64,000 nucleotides of DNA from Cohaesibacter marisflavi (GCF_900115225.1 NZ_FOVR01000006.1:62001-126000); one strand, 5' to 3'; shown: positions 36,559 through 45,627, numbered from the stretch's first letter. Made by a program: numbers and translations. Notes: a model not told the origin generated them from the sequence alone.

Positions 36559-38064
36559 TCAATCAAAAAGAGGGATTTCGATCCCGGCAGCCTCGAACAA
36601 ATAATCGCGCGATGCCGTGATCTTGTCGCGCAGCGCAGCGATATCCTGTCCGACCAGCTGGCCTTGCCATTTCTTGATCTGACCGGCAACCATGACGGTC
36701 TCGACATTGGAGCGTTCCATCAACGTCACAACAGCCCCCGGAGCATTGTTGAGCGGGGCAACGTTGAGGGCTTCGGCATCGAGCAGAATAATGTCCGCTT
36801 CCTTGCCCGGCGTCAGAGAGCCGGTCTTGTGATCCAGTTTCAAACCCTTTGCACCGTTGATGGTGGCTAACTTGAGCACATCACGCGCATGGAGCAATGC
36901 TGGTGCATTCTCCGGCCCATCTTCCAGCGCCTGCTGGTTGGCCATGGCCCGCTGCAGGGTGATGGCACTGCGCATCTGGGTGAAGAAGTCCGAGGTCATG
37001 GTACATTCCACATCAACCGACAGGGACGGATCCATGCCCATGTCGATGGCCTTCTGGATCGGCGGCATGCCATGGCGCATCTGCATTTCTATAGGCACCG
37101 AGAGGGAAACATGGGCACCAACTTCCTTGGCACGATCCCAGGCCCTATCCGACATACCGGTCATGTGAATGAACAGATGCTTGTCGGTATAATGCGGAAT
37201 GAGGCGATCCATGGTTTCCTGCATACCCAATGAGCCGACCACATGCAGACCGACCATCAGGTCGAGTTCCTTGCCCAGATTCCAGAGGTCCAGCGGGTCG
37301 ATGTTAGGCAAATAGGCTTCCCCGCCCATCAGCATGGTCAGGAGCTGATCATCGGAGGCAAAATACTCATCGCGAATGCGGCGCGCATCCTGCGGATAGG
37401 CCAGATCCGGACCATAACCTTCGAAATAGCCAAAGACACCACGGCGGCCCACATCTTTCATGCCCTCGATGACGGCATTCGAATGCTCTGGCGAATGGTG
37501 GATCTGGGACACATCGAGCACCGTCGTCACACCGGCATCAAGTTGACTGAGCCCGCCGAACAACTCGGCGATATAGACATCCTCGGGGCGATAGACCTTT
37601 GAGAATTTGCCCAGAATGTCATCGAGATAGTTCGGTTCTCCCGAGCGGGTCGGATCGGCAAACATGATACCGTTGGGCAGGAAGGAACGCAGCGCCGTTT
37701 CGAACTGGTGATGATGGGTATCAACAAAACCGGGCATGACGACACGCCCCTTGGCATTGATGACCGCAGCATCAGAGGCCTCGACAGAGGGAGCCACTTT
37801 AAGGATTTTCTTCCCCTCGACCAACACGTCCCCAACGAAATCTCCAACAGAGGGGTCTTGAGAAAGAATATAGCCGCCTTTTACAAGTGTACGCCGACCT
37901 GAAGTGCCCACACCCTTGGGCAATTCAGAGGCCTCGGCCGAACGGTTGAGCAGGGTGGGAAATAGCGCGGCTGCCGTCGCTCCGGCCATCGCGCTCTTCA
38001 GGATGTTTCTGCGTGAGGTGCCCGTTTCGCGATGAGGAAGTCCCGCCTTACAGAATTCACACAT
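36559..38064 (-). CDS. Amidohydrolase family protein with Tat-type signal (SsnA/chlorohydrolase-like)
   Basis: A 501-residue metal-dependent hydrolase. Residues about 17-23 (SRRNILK) followed by a hydrophobic stretch match the twin-arginine signal SRRxFLK, so a folded protein may be exported to the periplasm. A composite beta-sandwich and TIM barrel follow. Metal ligands: FVDTHHHQF (HxH), later His residues in GLHVVG and IHMTG, and Asp in SVDVECTMTSD. The nearest families are chlorohydrolase and cytosine/guanine-deaminase types; the substrate cannot be given. The ATG at 38064 has AAGGAG 9 nt upstream and removes the longer frame to 38133. It is divergent from an HxlR regulator, with an inverted repeat between them. 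Confidence 0.85.
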   Translation of the reverse strand: MCEFCKAGLPHRETGTSRRNILKSAMAGATAAALFPTLLNRSAEASELPKGVGTSGRRTLVKGGYILSQDPSVGDFVGDVLVEGKKILKVAPSVEASDAAVINAKGRVVMPGFVDTHHHQFETALRSFLPNGIMFADPTRSGEPNYLDDILGKFSKVYRPEDVYIAELFGGLSQLDAGVTTVLDVSQIHHSPEHSNAVIEGMKDVGRRGVFGYFEGYGPDLAYPQDARRIRDEYFASDDQLLTMLMGGEAYLPNIDPLDLWNLGKELDLMVGLHVVGSLGMQETMDRLIPHYTDKHLFIHMTGMSDRAWDRAKEVGAHVSLSVPIEMQMRHGMPPIQKAIDMGMDPSLSVDVECTMTSDFFTQMRSAITLQRAMANQQALEDGPENAPALLHARDVLKLATINGAKGLKLDHKTGSLTPGKEADIILLDAEALNVAPLNNAPGAVVTLMERSNVETVMVAGQIKKWQGQLVGQDIAALRDKITASRDYLFEAAGIEIPLFD

Positions 38065-38093
38065 GTCTTGCTTCTCCTTTATAACGAACAAAA

Positions 38094-38108
38094 TGTATGT
38101 TACATACA
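38094..38108. promoter_or_regulatory. Inverted repeat, HxlR operator candidate
   Basis: Perfect 7-bp arms TGTATGT (38094-38100) and ACATACA (38102-38108) with a 1-bp spacer. The repeat lies in the 81-bp divergent region between the amidohydrolase start (38064) and the hxlR start (38146), where a regulator would control both. Confidence 0.6.
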
Positions 38109-38145
38109 ATAGTAGCGTCATAGAGCCGCGCAAGGAGGCACAACT

Positions 38146-38523
38146 TTGAAGCTAGGTAACATGAGTGTTCCCGGAGACTGCGGCAGCATCTCTCCGATTC
38201 TGGCCCGTATAGGCGACAAGTGGTCGACCCTTATCATTCTGGTTTTATCAGAAGGACCAAAGCGTTACAGCGTTTTGAGACGAGAAATAGAGAGCATTTC
38301 ACAACGCATGCTGACACTGACCTTGCGCGCTTTGGAGCGCGACGGACTGATTTTGCGTACTGTCCACGCCGATAAAAATCCGCCTCAGGTAGAATATGAG
38401 TTGACGGACTTGGGGAAAACCCTGATCGATCCACTCTATGCCCTTTGCCTCTGGGCATCGCAAAATTGCGACGCAATCGAAGAAAACCGCAAGAAACATG
38501 AAGCCGAGCAGGCCGACGCTTAA
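38146..38523 (+). CDS. HxlR family transcriptional regulator
   Basis: A 125-residue winged helix-turn-helix regulator. The family core ILARIGDKWSTLIILVLSEGPKRYSVLRREIESISQRMLTLTLRALERDGLILRTVH and PQVEYELTDLGKTLIDPLYAL occupies residues 17-107. Codon 1 is TTG at 38146, favoured because GGAGG (38134-38138) sits 7 nt upstream; the first ATG (38161) is too far from it. HxlR proteins sense aldehydes, quinones or oxidants and bind short inverted repeats. It is divergent from the exported amidohydrolase and probably regulates it. Confidence 0.9.
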   Translation: MKLGNMSVPGDCGSISPILARIGDKWSTLIILVLSEGPKRYSVLRREIESISQRMLTLTLRALERDGLILRTVHADKNPPQVEYELTDLGKTLIDPLYALCLWASQNCDAIEENRKKHEAEQADA

Positions 38524-38741
38524 GGCGCTCGTCACACAGCCTTCTTCCAAGCGTACGGCCAGCATTCATTTCTCCATCTCTCGAAAAGTCAGCAAGCCAT
38601 GTCAAGTATGAGGCTCACGAAGCCGCTAGGTTGCGACCACTGGCAAAACAGGATGGGCAGAGGTCAAACCCCAATTGCCCAAGTAGCGCAAAAGATCAAC
38701 GCCGTCCTGTTTTTGGGAACAAGAGCGATGAAGGATGAACC

Positions 38742-39650
38742 ATGAAGACAAGCAGTGTGAAAGAGTATGAGACCCGTTTGCTCCGGGTTCTCGAGCATAT
38801 TGATGCCAACCTGACAGACCCATCAAGTCTGCAGGAGCTGGCGAGCATTGCCCACTTTTCACCGTTCCACTTTCATCGAATTTTCAAAGGCATGACAGGA
38901 GAAACCATCGGTGGATACATCCGGCGACGTCGCCTTGAGGTGGCCGGAGAGCAGCTGGTTTCACAAGATCACTCCGTCACATGCGTTGCCTTTGATGCCG
39001 GATTTGAAAATAGCGAGAGCTTCTCTCGTGCTTTCAAGATTCATTTCGGCATGTCTCCAAGCCAGTACCGAATCACGGGAAAATCGCTAATGACCTCAAG
39101 GGCGCTCAAAGCCGCCCGATTGGGGATGCTTCATTCGCAAGCCCGTGCCCTCGCCCACTATATGGCAACTGAAGGAAGACGAACCATGTTCGACGTTGAA
39201 ATCAAAAACATTCCCGAAATTCATGTGGCCAGCATGCGTCACACCGGCCCCGACAACGAATGCGGCGCTGCATTCGAACAGCTCTGCAGCAAAGCTGCCC
39301 AAGACAATTTGTTCCGACAGGATACGGTATCCATGTCCATCTGCTATGACGATCCCCATTCGGTGGAGGCAGAAAAACTGCGATGCGATGTCTGTATCAC
39401 CCTGCCCGAAGACACCACGGTGACGGCCCCCATGCAGAGAAAAACCATCCCTGCGGGTGACTATGCTGTGGCGCTTCACAAGGGATCCTATGACGGCCTG
39501 CAGGCAGCCTATGATTGGCTGTTTGGCCAATGGCTACCGCATTCAGGGCGCGAGGCAACCGATGAGAATTCCATTGAGGTCTATCTGACAGACCCGTCCA
39601 CAACCAGGCCGGAAGACAACCTCACCGAGATCCGTATTCCACTGGTCTGA
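38742..39650 (+). CDS. AraC family regulator with GyrI-like effector domain
   Basis: A 302-residue protein. The N-terminal AraC-type double helix-turn-helix covers residues 10-110 (LLRVLEHIDANLTDPSSLQELASIAHFSPFHFHRIFKGMTGETIGGYIRRRRLE), with FDAGFENSESFSRAFKIHFGMSPSQYR. The C-terminal part (about 148-302) is a GyrI-like/SOUL-type small-molecule-binding domain as in Rob and SbmC-like regulators (FDVEIKNIPEIHVASMRHTG). Such fusions often control multidrug or stress responses. The ATG at 38742 follows AAGGATG. It stands alone on the plus strand and converges on the SDR gene. Confidence 0.9.
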   Translation: MKTSSVKEYETRLLRVLEHIDANLTDPSSLQELASIAHFSPFHFHRIFKGMTGETIGGYIRRRRLEVAGEQLVSQDHSVTCVAFDAGFENSESFSRAFKIHFGMSPSQYRITGKSLMTSRALKAARLGMLHSQARALAHYMATEGRRTMFDVEIKNIPEIHVASMRHTGPDNECGAAFEQLCSKAAQDNLFRQDTVSMSICYDDPHSVEAEKLRCDVCITLPEDTTVTAPMQRKTIPAGDYAVALHKGSYDGLQAAYDWLFGQWLPHSGREATDENSIEVYLTDPSTTRPEDNLTEIRIPLV

Positions 39651-39692
39651 TAGATCTCACACCAGAAATTTGAGCCACAAATGGCACAAATG

Positions 39693-39723
39693 AAAAGGGG
39701 CGTCTCTCACAAGAAGACGCCCC
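39693..39723 (-). terminator. Intrinsic terminator of the SDR gene
   Basis: A 9-bp stem, GGGGCGTCT (39697-39705) and AGACGCCCC (39715-39723), with four T residues on the minus-strand 3' side. It lies 28 bp past the SDR stop codon. Confidence 0.85.
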
Positions 39724-39750
39724 ACAACCAATATTTCGGCAAAGCAAATG

Positions 39751-40461
39751 CTATTTCCGCACCGGAGCCAGCACGATCTCATGCAGAGCCACACCGGGCT
39801 GCATATCTGCAACAAACAGGGCAGTTTTCGCCATGTCTTCCGGCTGGATCATGCCAACCATCGTGCTCTCATCGAAATTCGGGCGCTGTTTGAGCAATGG
39901 CGTTGCCACTTCAGCAGGGCACAAAGCGGTCGAGCGGATGCCATTCTTGCCTTCTTCATCATTCAAACTGGCAGAGATATCCGATAAGGCATGTTTGGAA
40001 GCGCCATAGGCAACTCCACCCACCGAATAGTGATAGCGCCCCGCCCAGCTTGATGTATGGATCAGAACACCATCTTTTTGCGCCCGCATCACCGGCAGAC
40101 AGGCCGCGATCACATTCAGCGCACCGGTGATATTCACCTCGATGACCTTATCCCAGCTCGGCCAATCCAGCTCGGCCCACGAGCGCTTGGGAACATTCAG
40201 ACCGGCATTGTTGCATAGCACATGCAAGCCGTCCCCCCAGTCTGCAATTTTTTCTGCAGCCAGAACCATGCCCTCACGATCCGCAACATCGCCCGGCAGA
40301 ACCAGATAATCAGCACCAGCAGGCAAGCTACGGGCCACATCCAGCAGCTTGTCTTCGCTGCGTCCGGTAAGGACAACCCGGTCGCCCGCCTTTGCAAATG
40401 CAACGGCCATTGCTGCGCCGATCCCTGAGCCGGCCCCCGTAATCCAAACGGTTCTCGTCAT
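39751..40461 (-). CDS. SDR family NAD(P)-dependent oxidoreductase
   Basis: A 236-residue classical short-chain dehydrogenase. The cofactor motif is TGAGSGIGAAM (residues 8-18), NNAG (LCNNAGLNV, about 89-92) stabilises the fold, and the catalytic Ser-Tyr-Lys set appears as HTSSWAG and YGASKHA. The substrate cannot be deduced. The ATG at 40461 gives MTRTVWITG. It is the last chromosomal gene before the AT-rich element, with a terminator downstream. Confidence 0.92.
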   Translation of the reverse strand: MTRTVWITGAGSGIGAAMAVAFAKAGDRVVLTGRSEDKLLDVARSLPAGADYLVLPGDVADREGMVLAAEKIADWGDGLHVLCNNAGLNVPKRSWAELDWPSWDKVIEVNITGALNVIAACLPVMRAQKDGVLIHTSSWAGRYHYSVGGVAYGASKHALSDISASLNDEEGKNGIRSTALCPAEVATPLLKQRPNFDESTMVGMIQPEDMAKTALFVADMQPGVALHEIVLAPVRK

Positions 40462-40787
40462 TGATCAATTCCTTGATTATGCGTGTGTCTTTATATTTTG
40501 CAATCACCGCCCAACCTACCGCCTTTTAAATCGCCGGTATAGGGCAAGAGCGACGGTTATGCCCCCGACAACGAGGCATTGAAGGGAAAAGACAAGCTGG
40601 TCAACAGTGCCGCAACAGGAAGCTAAGTGTCTGAAATTTGCACAAAAGGCGTCGGAAGATGGCAGCGCGCATTCACTGCGATGAGCAGACTGAAAACACT
40701 GAATTGGTAAAAACTGTCCCACGCGCCCAATTTTCGTGGGGCATTTTCTTTGTAAGATATTGTATCTGCATAGATTTTAAAGGAGAG
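40462..40787. other. Gene-free stretch before the element boundary
   Basis: I see no gene. A hairpin CCCACG (40718-40723) / CGTGGG (40735-40740) followed by TTTTCTTT looks like a plus-strand terminator, but nothing recognisable ends at it. Confidence 0.45.
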
Positions 40788-40803
40788 TGGTGGGCCCGGA
40801 GGG
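40788..40803 (-). other. tRNA 3'-end fragment, probable attachment-site repeat (attR-like)
   Basis: On the minus strand these 16 bases read CCCTCCGGGCCCACCA, which is what the 3' strand of a tRNA T-stem and acceptor stem plus CCA looks like. The rest of the tRNA is absent because the sequence to the right is AT-rich. Integration into a tRNA 3' end by a tyrosine recombinase leaves exactly such a copy at the distal end of the element, with the intact tRNA at the other end, here predicted beyond 64 kb. The tRNA identity is not determined. Confidence 0.6.
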
Positions 40804-41148
40804 CTTTCAATAATTCTAGAATGATAAATATAATCAATTAGTTCATGGACCAACACACCGCAACAACTGGCCCAAATGATTCAATGGCTTATGAAAGATG
40901 TGGACCAGACTGCCTAGAAAATTCGAAGAAGTACGCAACGGACATTCGCCGCGCTTGCGAGATCTCTGGTGTAATCGGCGAAAGCGGCCTTTCAATCGAT
41001 CTATCTGTATTCAGCTCTATATTCTGATTGGAAGAAGCTAGATTGACTTCCATTTTGCCGTCCTCTCAAGGCTTGCAATGGATGGAACTCGGTGTTCAAA
41101 TTCATTTGGTAATTGCATGCTTATCGCGATAATTGGGGATCGATTGGG
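40804..41148. other. Short AT-rich stretch between the attachment-site fragment and the HNH gene
   Basis: A 60-codon frame (40845-41027) is open, but its protein has no recognisable features and no ribosome-binding site, so I do not call it a gene. No integrase or remnant was seen here. Confidence 0.4.
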
Positions 41149-42174
41149 ATGAAGCCAAGATTTAGCACAAAGACTATTCTCACACTTGCGCAGCGCGCCG
41201 CGTATCGTTGCTCTAATCCTGACTGCCGGAAACTGACTGTGGGTCCAAACTCGGAAGAAGACAAGGCCACTATCCTTGGTGAAGCAGCCCATATATTCGG
41301 TGCAAACTCAGGATCTGCAAGATTTGATCCGTCAATGAGTGAAAATTCTCGCGCCGCAATCACCAATGGAATTTGGCTCTGCGCCAATTGCCACACTATG
41401 GTTGACAAAGATGTGCAGGCCTATTCTGCTGCTCTACTATTCCGGTGGAGAGAAATCCATGATGACTTCGTGGCTTCAGAACTGAGCAGTATCAGCGATA
41501 AAATTCGATTTGAAGAACGTGCATCTGAATCCGAAAAGTTTTCAGGCTATCCACCAATTATACGCCGAATAGTCATGGATCGCCCTACAGCTTGGGAATG
41601 GTCATTGACCGCTGAGCTTCTCCGATATCTTACCGCCCCTCACATGCGAAAGCTCCGAGATGTACGTCAAGATTTGTACACACGACCGTTGCAACGAGTT
41701 CAATTGGACGATTTTATAGATTGGACCATGCAACAAACCTCACGAATACAAGGCTTCTTTTCTTCGCTTGCTGGCATTATGGAAAATCTCAACGAAGCTT
41801 GGGGCAAACCCGGAGAGCCTGGGGATCTTGAGGAAATTCATCACTCATGTTTATTAATAAATGACTTTTTTAAGCAGGCAGTCTTGTTCGAGGAGGAACT
41901 GAAGTTCATTCATGTTGATGAAGAATGCGTGCCGCTTCTCAATCTATTGAGGGGCATAATAGCCGCCCAAGCAGAAAAATTATTAGAGATCTCTGAAAGC
42001 CTAGATAAGGTAATTTTGCTGGTAGATACAGAGCATGAAGGTACTAAAGAGAAGCCATTAATTGTCACCCACAGCCTAGAATGCACGTTGCCAGATAATT
42101 GGTCCGAAAAGGTGAATGCCGAACTTGCACGCATCAGAAATATTGTTATGGAGCATCAACAGGAAGTCCTCTGA
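41149..42174 (+). CDS. HNH endonuclease domain protein with uncharacterised C-terminal region
   Basis: A 341-residue protein. The HNH/zinc-finger nuclease is N-terminal (about residues 15-105): CSNPDC (about 24-29) and CANC (about 80-83) flank GEAAHIFG, which supplies the invariant His, and NGIWLCANCHTMVDKD carries the final His and Asn. The other 230 residues are helical and do not match a domain I know. Many HNH proteins of this size act in defence against phage or are restriction-type nucleases. The ATG at 41149 has GGGGA about 10 nt upstream. It is the first gene of the cargo block on the plus strand and has lower GC than the flanking chromosome. Confidence 0.75.
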   Translation: MKPRFSTKTILTLAQRAAYRCSNPDCRKLTVGPNSEEDKATILGEAAHIFGANSGSARFDPSMSENSRAAITNGIWLCANCHTMVDKDVQAYSAALLFRWREIHDDFVASELSSISDKIRFEERASESEKFSGYPPIIRRIVMDRPTAWEWSLTAELLRYLTAPHMRKLRDVRQDLYTRPLQRVQLDDFIDWTMQQTSRIQGFFSSLAGIMENLNEAWGKPGEPGDLEEIHHSCLLINDFFKQAVLFEEELKFIHVDEECVPLLNLLRGIIAAQAEKLLEISESLDKVILLVDTEHEGTKEKPLIVTHSLECTLPDNWSEKVNAELARIRNIVMEHQQEVL

Positions 42175-42326
42175 AACTTAACAGTGTATTGTAAATTTTG
42201 CTTCACTGCTCTAACCGCTTCAAACGCCCATCAGCCGCATAATTTCTACATCTTGATCAGGCAAGCTCTCTCTTGCGTTTGAACTTGCTTGTTTCTATGC
42301 CGAGGACCATTACAGGAAATTGACGA

Positions 42327-42587
42327 ATGCTAGAACGCTCAAAACCTATTGCTGCGGCTATTTGGAAATGGTTTCGTAGCTATCCACTTTTCATCCAGCT
42401 TCTTTTGGTCATCCCCATCGTATGTGCCATGGCTCTCACACTTTTAGTCGGAAACATGGGGTTGGCTTTGATGGGCACCGCCGTCGCGATTAATTCGTTT
42501 GTTGCAGGTTGGATTGGTGGGTTTTTTGTTCTTGTTTTGGGTAAGGCTGGCATCATCATCGCCAAAGACCACAAAAAGAAGGACTGA
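42327..42587 (+). CDS. Small membrane protein of unknown function
   Basis: An 86-residue protein with two membrane segments (about 22-44, LLLVIPIVCAMALTLLVGNMGL, and about 52-74, AINSFVAGWIGGFFVLVLGKAG) and a positively charged C-terminal tail (KDHKKKD). It resembles no family I know. The position between two probable defence genes makes a membrane-acting accessory or effector conceivable, but that is only inference. The ATG at 42327 follows AGGAAATTGACGA. Confidence 0.5.
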   Translation: MLERSKPIAAAIWKWFRSYPLFIQLLLVIPIVCAMALTLLVGNMGLALMGTAVAINSFVAGWIGGFFVLVLGKAGIIIAKDHKKKD

Positions 42588-42739
42588 CGACTCTTTGTTA
42601 TGAGATGGCCCAATTCTGACGTTTCGCTGTTGTCACGAACCTTGAAGTGGCTTCCCCATTGCTGCCATTCCTTCAGTGTGCAGCATTTTGATACAGGGAA
42701 CTTCAGCAAGGCGGACGAAGCTGCCGTTCATTGCCATGC

Positions 42740-43597
42740 CTACAGATAGGCACTTTCATCGAATTTACCTTCTGCATCGAGGAATGTGTCGTCATTTGTG
42801 TCCAAATGTCTGAGAAGACCGAATTCTTCTATTAGCAACTTCATTTTCGACCCGCGCATCGACAATCCGTTAAGGAATATAAGTATTAGCTCATCATCAG
42901 ACAGCTGCGCCCTCAACAAATCAATGTACATTTCTTTCTTGTTGCTTTCTGAAAACTTCAGAAATTTTATAATATTGTACAGCAATCGGAAATAATGCCC
43001 CAAATCATTCCGAAATGACTTATAAATCTCTTCATATATTTCCTCAGAAGATATTCTAGTGTCTGGAATATTTTTGGAGGATGACATCTTACCCGCCTCT
43101 GCTTTCCTCTGTAAGAGTCGATCCTTTGCGATTTTGGGAGCTTTGTCTCCACGTCCTTTCACACGTAGTGCAAGAACGTGAAACACGTCTTTGCCAGTCG
43201 TTGTCACTTCGCCCTGACTGCTTAGGTCCATGTTGTTGACAACGTCCATCAACAGCGAAAGCATATTAAAGAATGTGCTCTCCACAGATTGCTCGGCTAG
43301 ATAGTTCTGTTGAGCAATCGTGAGGCTTTGCTGCTCCGAAAGAGTTTTTTGTGCTGTTTGTAATTCCTTCTGAGCAACTCCAACTTCTTGCTTTTGAAGC
43401 GTAATTGAAATTATCAATGCAACTAAAGCTGCGCCAGTAAATATAGAATTAGCTGCCCCAAACATATCTCCAAAAGTACCACGTGTCTCATTCTGTAAAG
43501 AAAACAGAGCTATAAGGTTTATTATCCAGATAATAGGAATTAGAGCGGACAGCAATATCGTCCAATTGGGAAGAGACGTACTAGGTTTTGAGCCCAT
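42740..43597 (-). CDS. Putative phage abortive infection protein (PutAbiC family)
   Basis: A 285-residue membrane-anchored protein matching the PutAbiC family (PF16872). Two membrane segments lie near the N-terminus (about 14-37, ILLSALIPIIWIINLIALFSL, and 45-68). The family block RGTFGDMFGAANSIFTGAALVALIISITLQKQEVGVAQKEL leads into a coiled coil (about 70-105). Then come VESTFFNMLSLLMDVVNNM and FRNDLGHYFRLLYNIIKFL, which are the strongly conserved parts. The family is thought to trigger host shutdown on infection, though evidence for most members is indirect. The frame opens at a TTG (43642); I prefer MGSKPSTSLPNW at 43597. The gene is single and unpaired. Confidence 0.78.
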   Translation of the reverse strand: MGSKPSTSLPNWTILLSALIPIIWIINLIALFSLQNETRGTFGDMFGAANSIFTGAALVALIISITLQKQEVGVAQKELQTAQKTLSEQQSLTIAQQNYLAEQSVESTFFNMLSLLMDVVNNMDLSSQGEVTTTGKDVFHVLALRVKGRGDKAPKIAKDRLLQRKAEAGKMSSSKNIPDTRISSEEIYEEIYKSFRNDLGHYFRLLYNIIKFLKFSESNKKEMYIDLLRAQLSDDELILIFLNGLSMRGSKMKLLIEEFGLLRHLDTNDDTFLDAEGKFDESAYL

Positions 43598-43828
43598 CTT
43601 TTGCACCACTTGGTTATCTTTTGGGGTTTGTGCACTCAGCAAAACGATTTAATTACCGAGAGACTGCAACGATTCTGACTTATACCATAAGAGCCTTATT
43701 GAGTTTGTCTCAAAGATTGCAATTTTTCATGTGCACCTTGGGCTCCAAGCAGACTGTTGCAACGCAAGATCATCTGGCTTTCTGTATTCAATTGAATTTA
43801 AGCAATTTTTACTAATATTCGGGACTCA

Positions 43829-44947
43829 TTATTTTGGCAAATATTGAGCGTTATTGTTTTCGTTCCTAGCAATGTCACCCAACCTTACAAAAGCGTTTTC
43901 GACACAATTGTCAGGAATCCTTGGCGTTCTGATGGCTAGGCGGCGTGCTGCGCCCCCCTTCATAAAACTACTTTTTGGAGGACGAACACAGCCTGCTCTC
44001 AGCAAGAAATCATTTAAATCAGCCATGGGGCCAAATATTGTTGGTGGATCGTCTGCGTAAAACCACGCGTGATCAAAAAAATCTTGATCTGCGCGAAGAC
44101 ATTTCCCCAAGCCCACTAGAGAAAAACAAAGAGAGGCACCAGAAATATTTATATAAGTTTTATCAATGTATGTGTTTTCTTTGATGTCAGCACCGAGGAG
44201 AAAACTAGACGTGAAGTCAATATTACCCATTTTTACACTACGAAATTTTGCATCTTGAAGGTCGCTATCGCTCCATTTGATATCAGTCAAAGTTCCACCA
44301 TTAAATACGGCTTGAGAGAAGCCTGTTCTACTGAGGTCTGAAAAATAAAGAGATAAATTATCAAATTTTGCATAATAGAACGAGTTGTCCGAGAAATTGG
44401 ACTCAGAAATAAACCAGTTTTCGTCTTTTGGTGCTTGTAAATGCAGATAATCAAAATTTGGAGGAGTCGTACAAACTCCTTTCTCGTCTATACGGTTGAT
44501 TGCACTACAGCTGAGATCGAGTCCAGATAATTTCCCTCCCACCAAATCCATAAGAGTGACTAGCGCATACCGTCGACCTGGTGCACTAGGAGATGGTGAT
44601 GCTAGAATCTGCCATGCAGCAATTGTCGTTTGTTCCTTTATATTTTCGCGCTGCACATCGAGTGCCATTCTTGCAAGGCGCGTCTGCTCATTTGCAGTTT
44701 TTAAGCTGGCAATTGCGAATGCCGTAGCGATAAGCCCAGCTAGAATTGTTAAGAATTCACCAATTCTTAGAACACTTCCCCACAATTTATGATCCCACCA
44801 TGGAGGATCTGGTTGTGGTGGGAGTTCAAGCTGCAATGATATAGGTGGTTGCCGCTTTGATATACCTGGTATTACTTTGCTACGCTTCGATTTTTTTTGC
44901 AAATGCCAGACGAATGTCTTTCTAATTTTTCTTTGCTCATTATTCAT
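43829..44947 (-). CDS. Pentapeptide-repeat protein with a membrane segment
   Basis: A 372-residue protein. The N-terminus is basic and proline-rich. One hydrophobic segment at about 68-92 (LTILAGLIATAFAIASLKT) should anchor it. Pentapeptide-repeat-like strings in the A(D/N)LxX style run from about 135 to 280 (SNFSDNSFYYAKFDNLSLYFSDLSRTGFSQAVFNGG, SDLQDAKFRSVKMGNIDF), which would form a right-handed quadrilateral helix. Such proteins can mimic DNA or scaffold complexes, and some occur in phage defence loci. The specific role is unknown. The ATG at 44947 gives MNNEQRKIRK. Confidence 0.72.
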   Translation of the reverse strand: MNNEQRKIRKTFVWHLQKKSKRSKVIPGISKRQPPISLQLELPPQPDPPWWDHKLWGSVLRIGEFLTILAGLIATAFAIASLKTANEQTRLARMALDVQRENIKEQTTIAAWQILASPSPSAPGRRYALVTLMDLVGGKLSGLDLSCSAINRIDEKGVCTTPPNFDYLHLQAPKDENWFISESNFSDNSFYYAKFDNLSLYFSDLSRTGFSQAVFNGGTLTDIKWSDSDLQDAKFRSVKMGNIDFTSSFLLGADIKENTYIDKTYINISGASLCFSLVGLGKCLRADQDFFDHAWFYADDPPTIFGPMADLNDFLLRAGCVRPPKSSFMKGGAARRLAIRTPRIPDNCVENAFVRLGDIARNENNNAQYLPK

Positions 44948-45627
44948 CGGTTTATTATTTCTTTATTTCCATGATTTAATTTCGATGTTTATATTTGAAA
45001 TGACATTCTCACCTAAATTAGAGCGTAGGCAGTATAGTCAAATAAGCGAGATATAAAAACCTTATTTTATCATCGATATTTGACAATATAACAACACCAT
45101 CATCAGGCTCTGGCTTTGCGAGCTCCCGCTGGGGTTTTCAAATTAACAAGCATAGACTCTGCAGGTTCCAGTGGGTCATTACGTAGATGCTGGCCAGCCA
45201 TAGCTAATATCCGAGATGGGCTCCTACCGGACTGGTGTGACGCACCATTAATAAGAAACAGTCATCCAGACGTGTGATTTACAATCAGCCCTTTGTAGAC
45301 CTTCGACTGACATCTGATATTGCAACGCAGTGTTCTTGGAGTTGGCATTTGTACAACTTGCCGCAAGGGAAGACAGCTATCTTATTGATAAAACGCTAAT
45401 AATTCACATTAAAAATAATTATTCAGCAAAAAAACACATACTTACAACCAGCGTCTGAGTTAGTTGAACTGAAAACCACCAATGATCTCTTCAAAACAAG
45501 CAAAGAAAGCCACATTGTCCAGTAGTCTATCACTCTGAGTAGACCTACTTTGAAGGCATTCGTGGAACTATTTCTCTCAACCAAAAAGCAAGTTAGAGCG
45601 TTTATCTTAGAAGATTGAGCACTATAC
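44948..45627. other. AT-rich gap of about 680 bp with a possible decayed frame
   Basis: No intact gene is seen. On the minus strand a 52-codon open stretch (45103-45261), ending in a Lys/Arg-rich tail, has a start ATG at 45201 and no recognisable domain; it could be the remnant of a larger gene. The rest is low-complexity AT-rich sequence with no repeats of note. Confidence 0.4.

Noticed and set aside
40845-41027. 60-codon plus-strand frame right of the tRNA fragment
   Set aside because: No ribosome-binding site and no domain; looks like chance.
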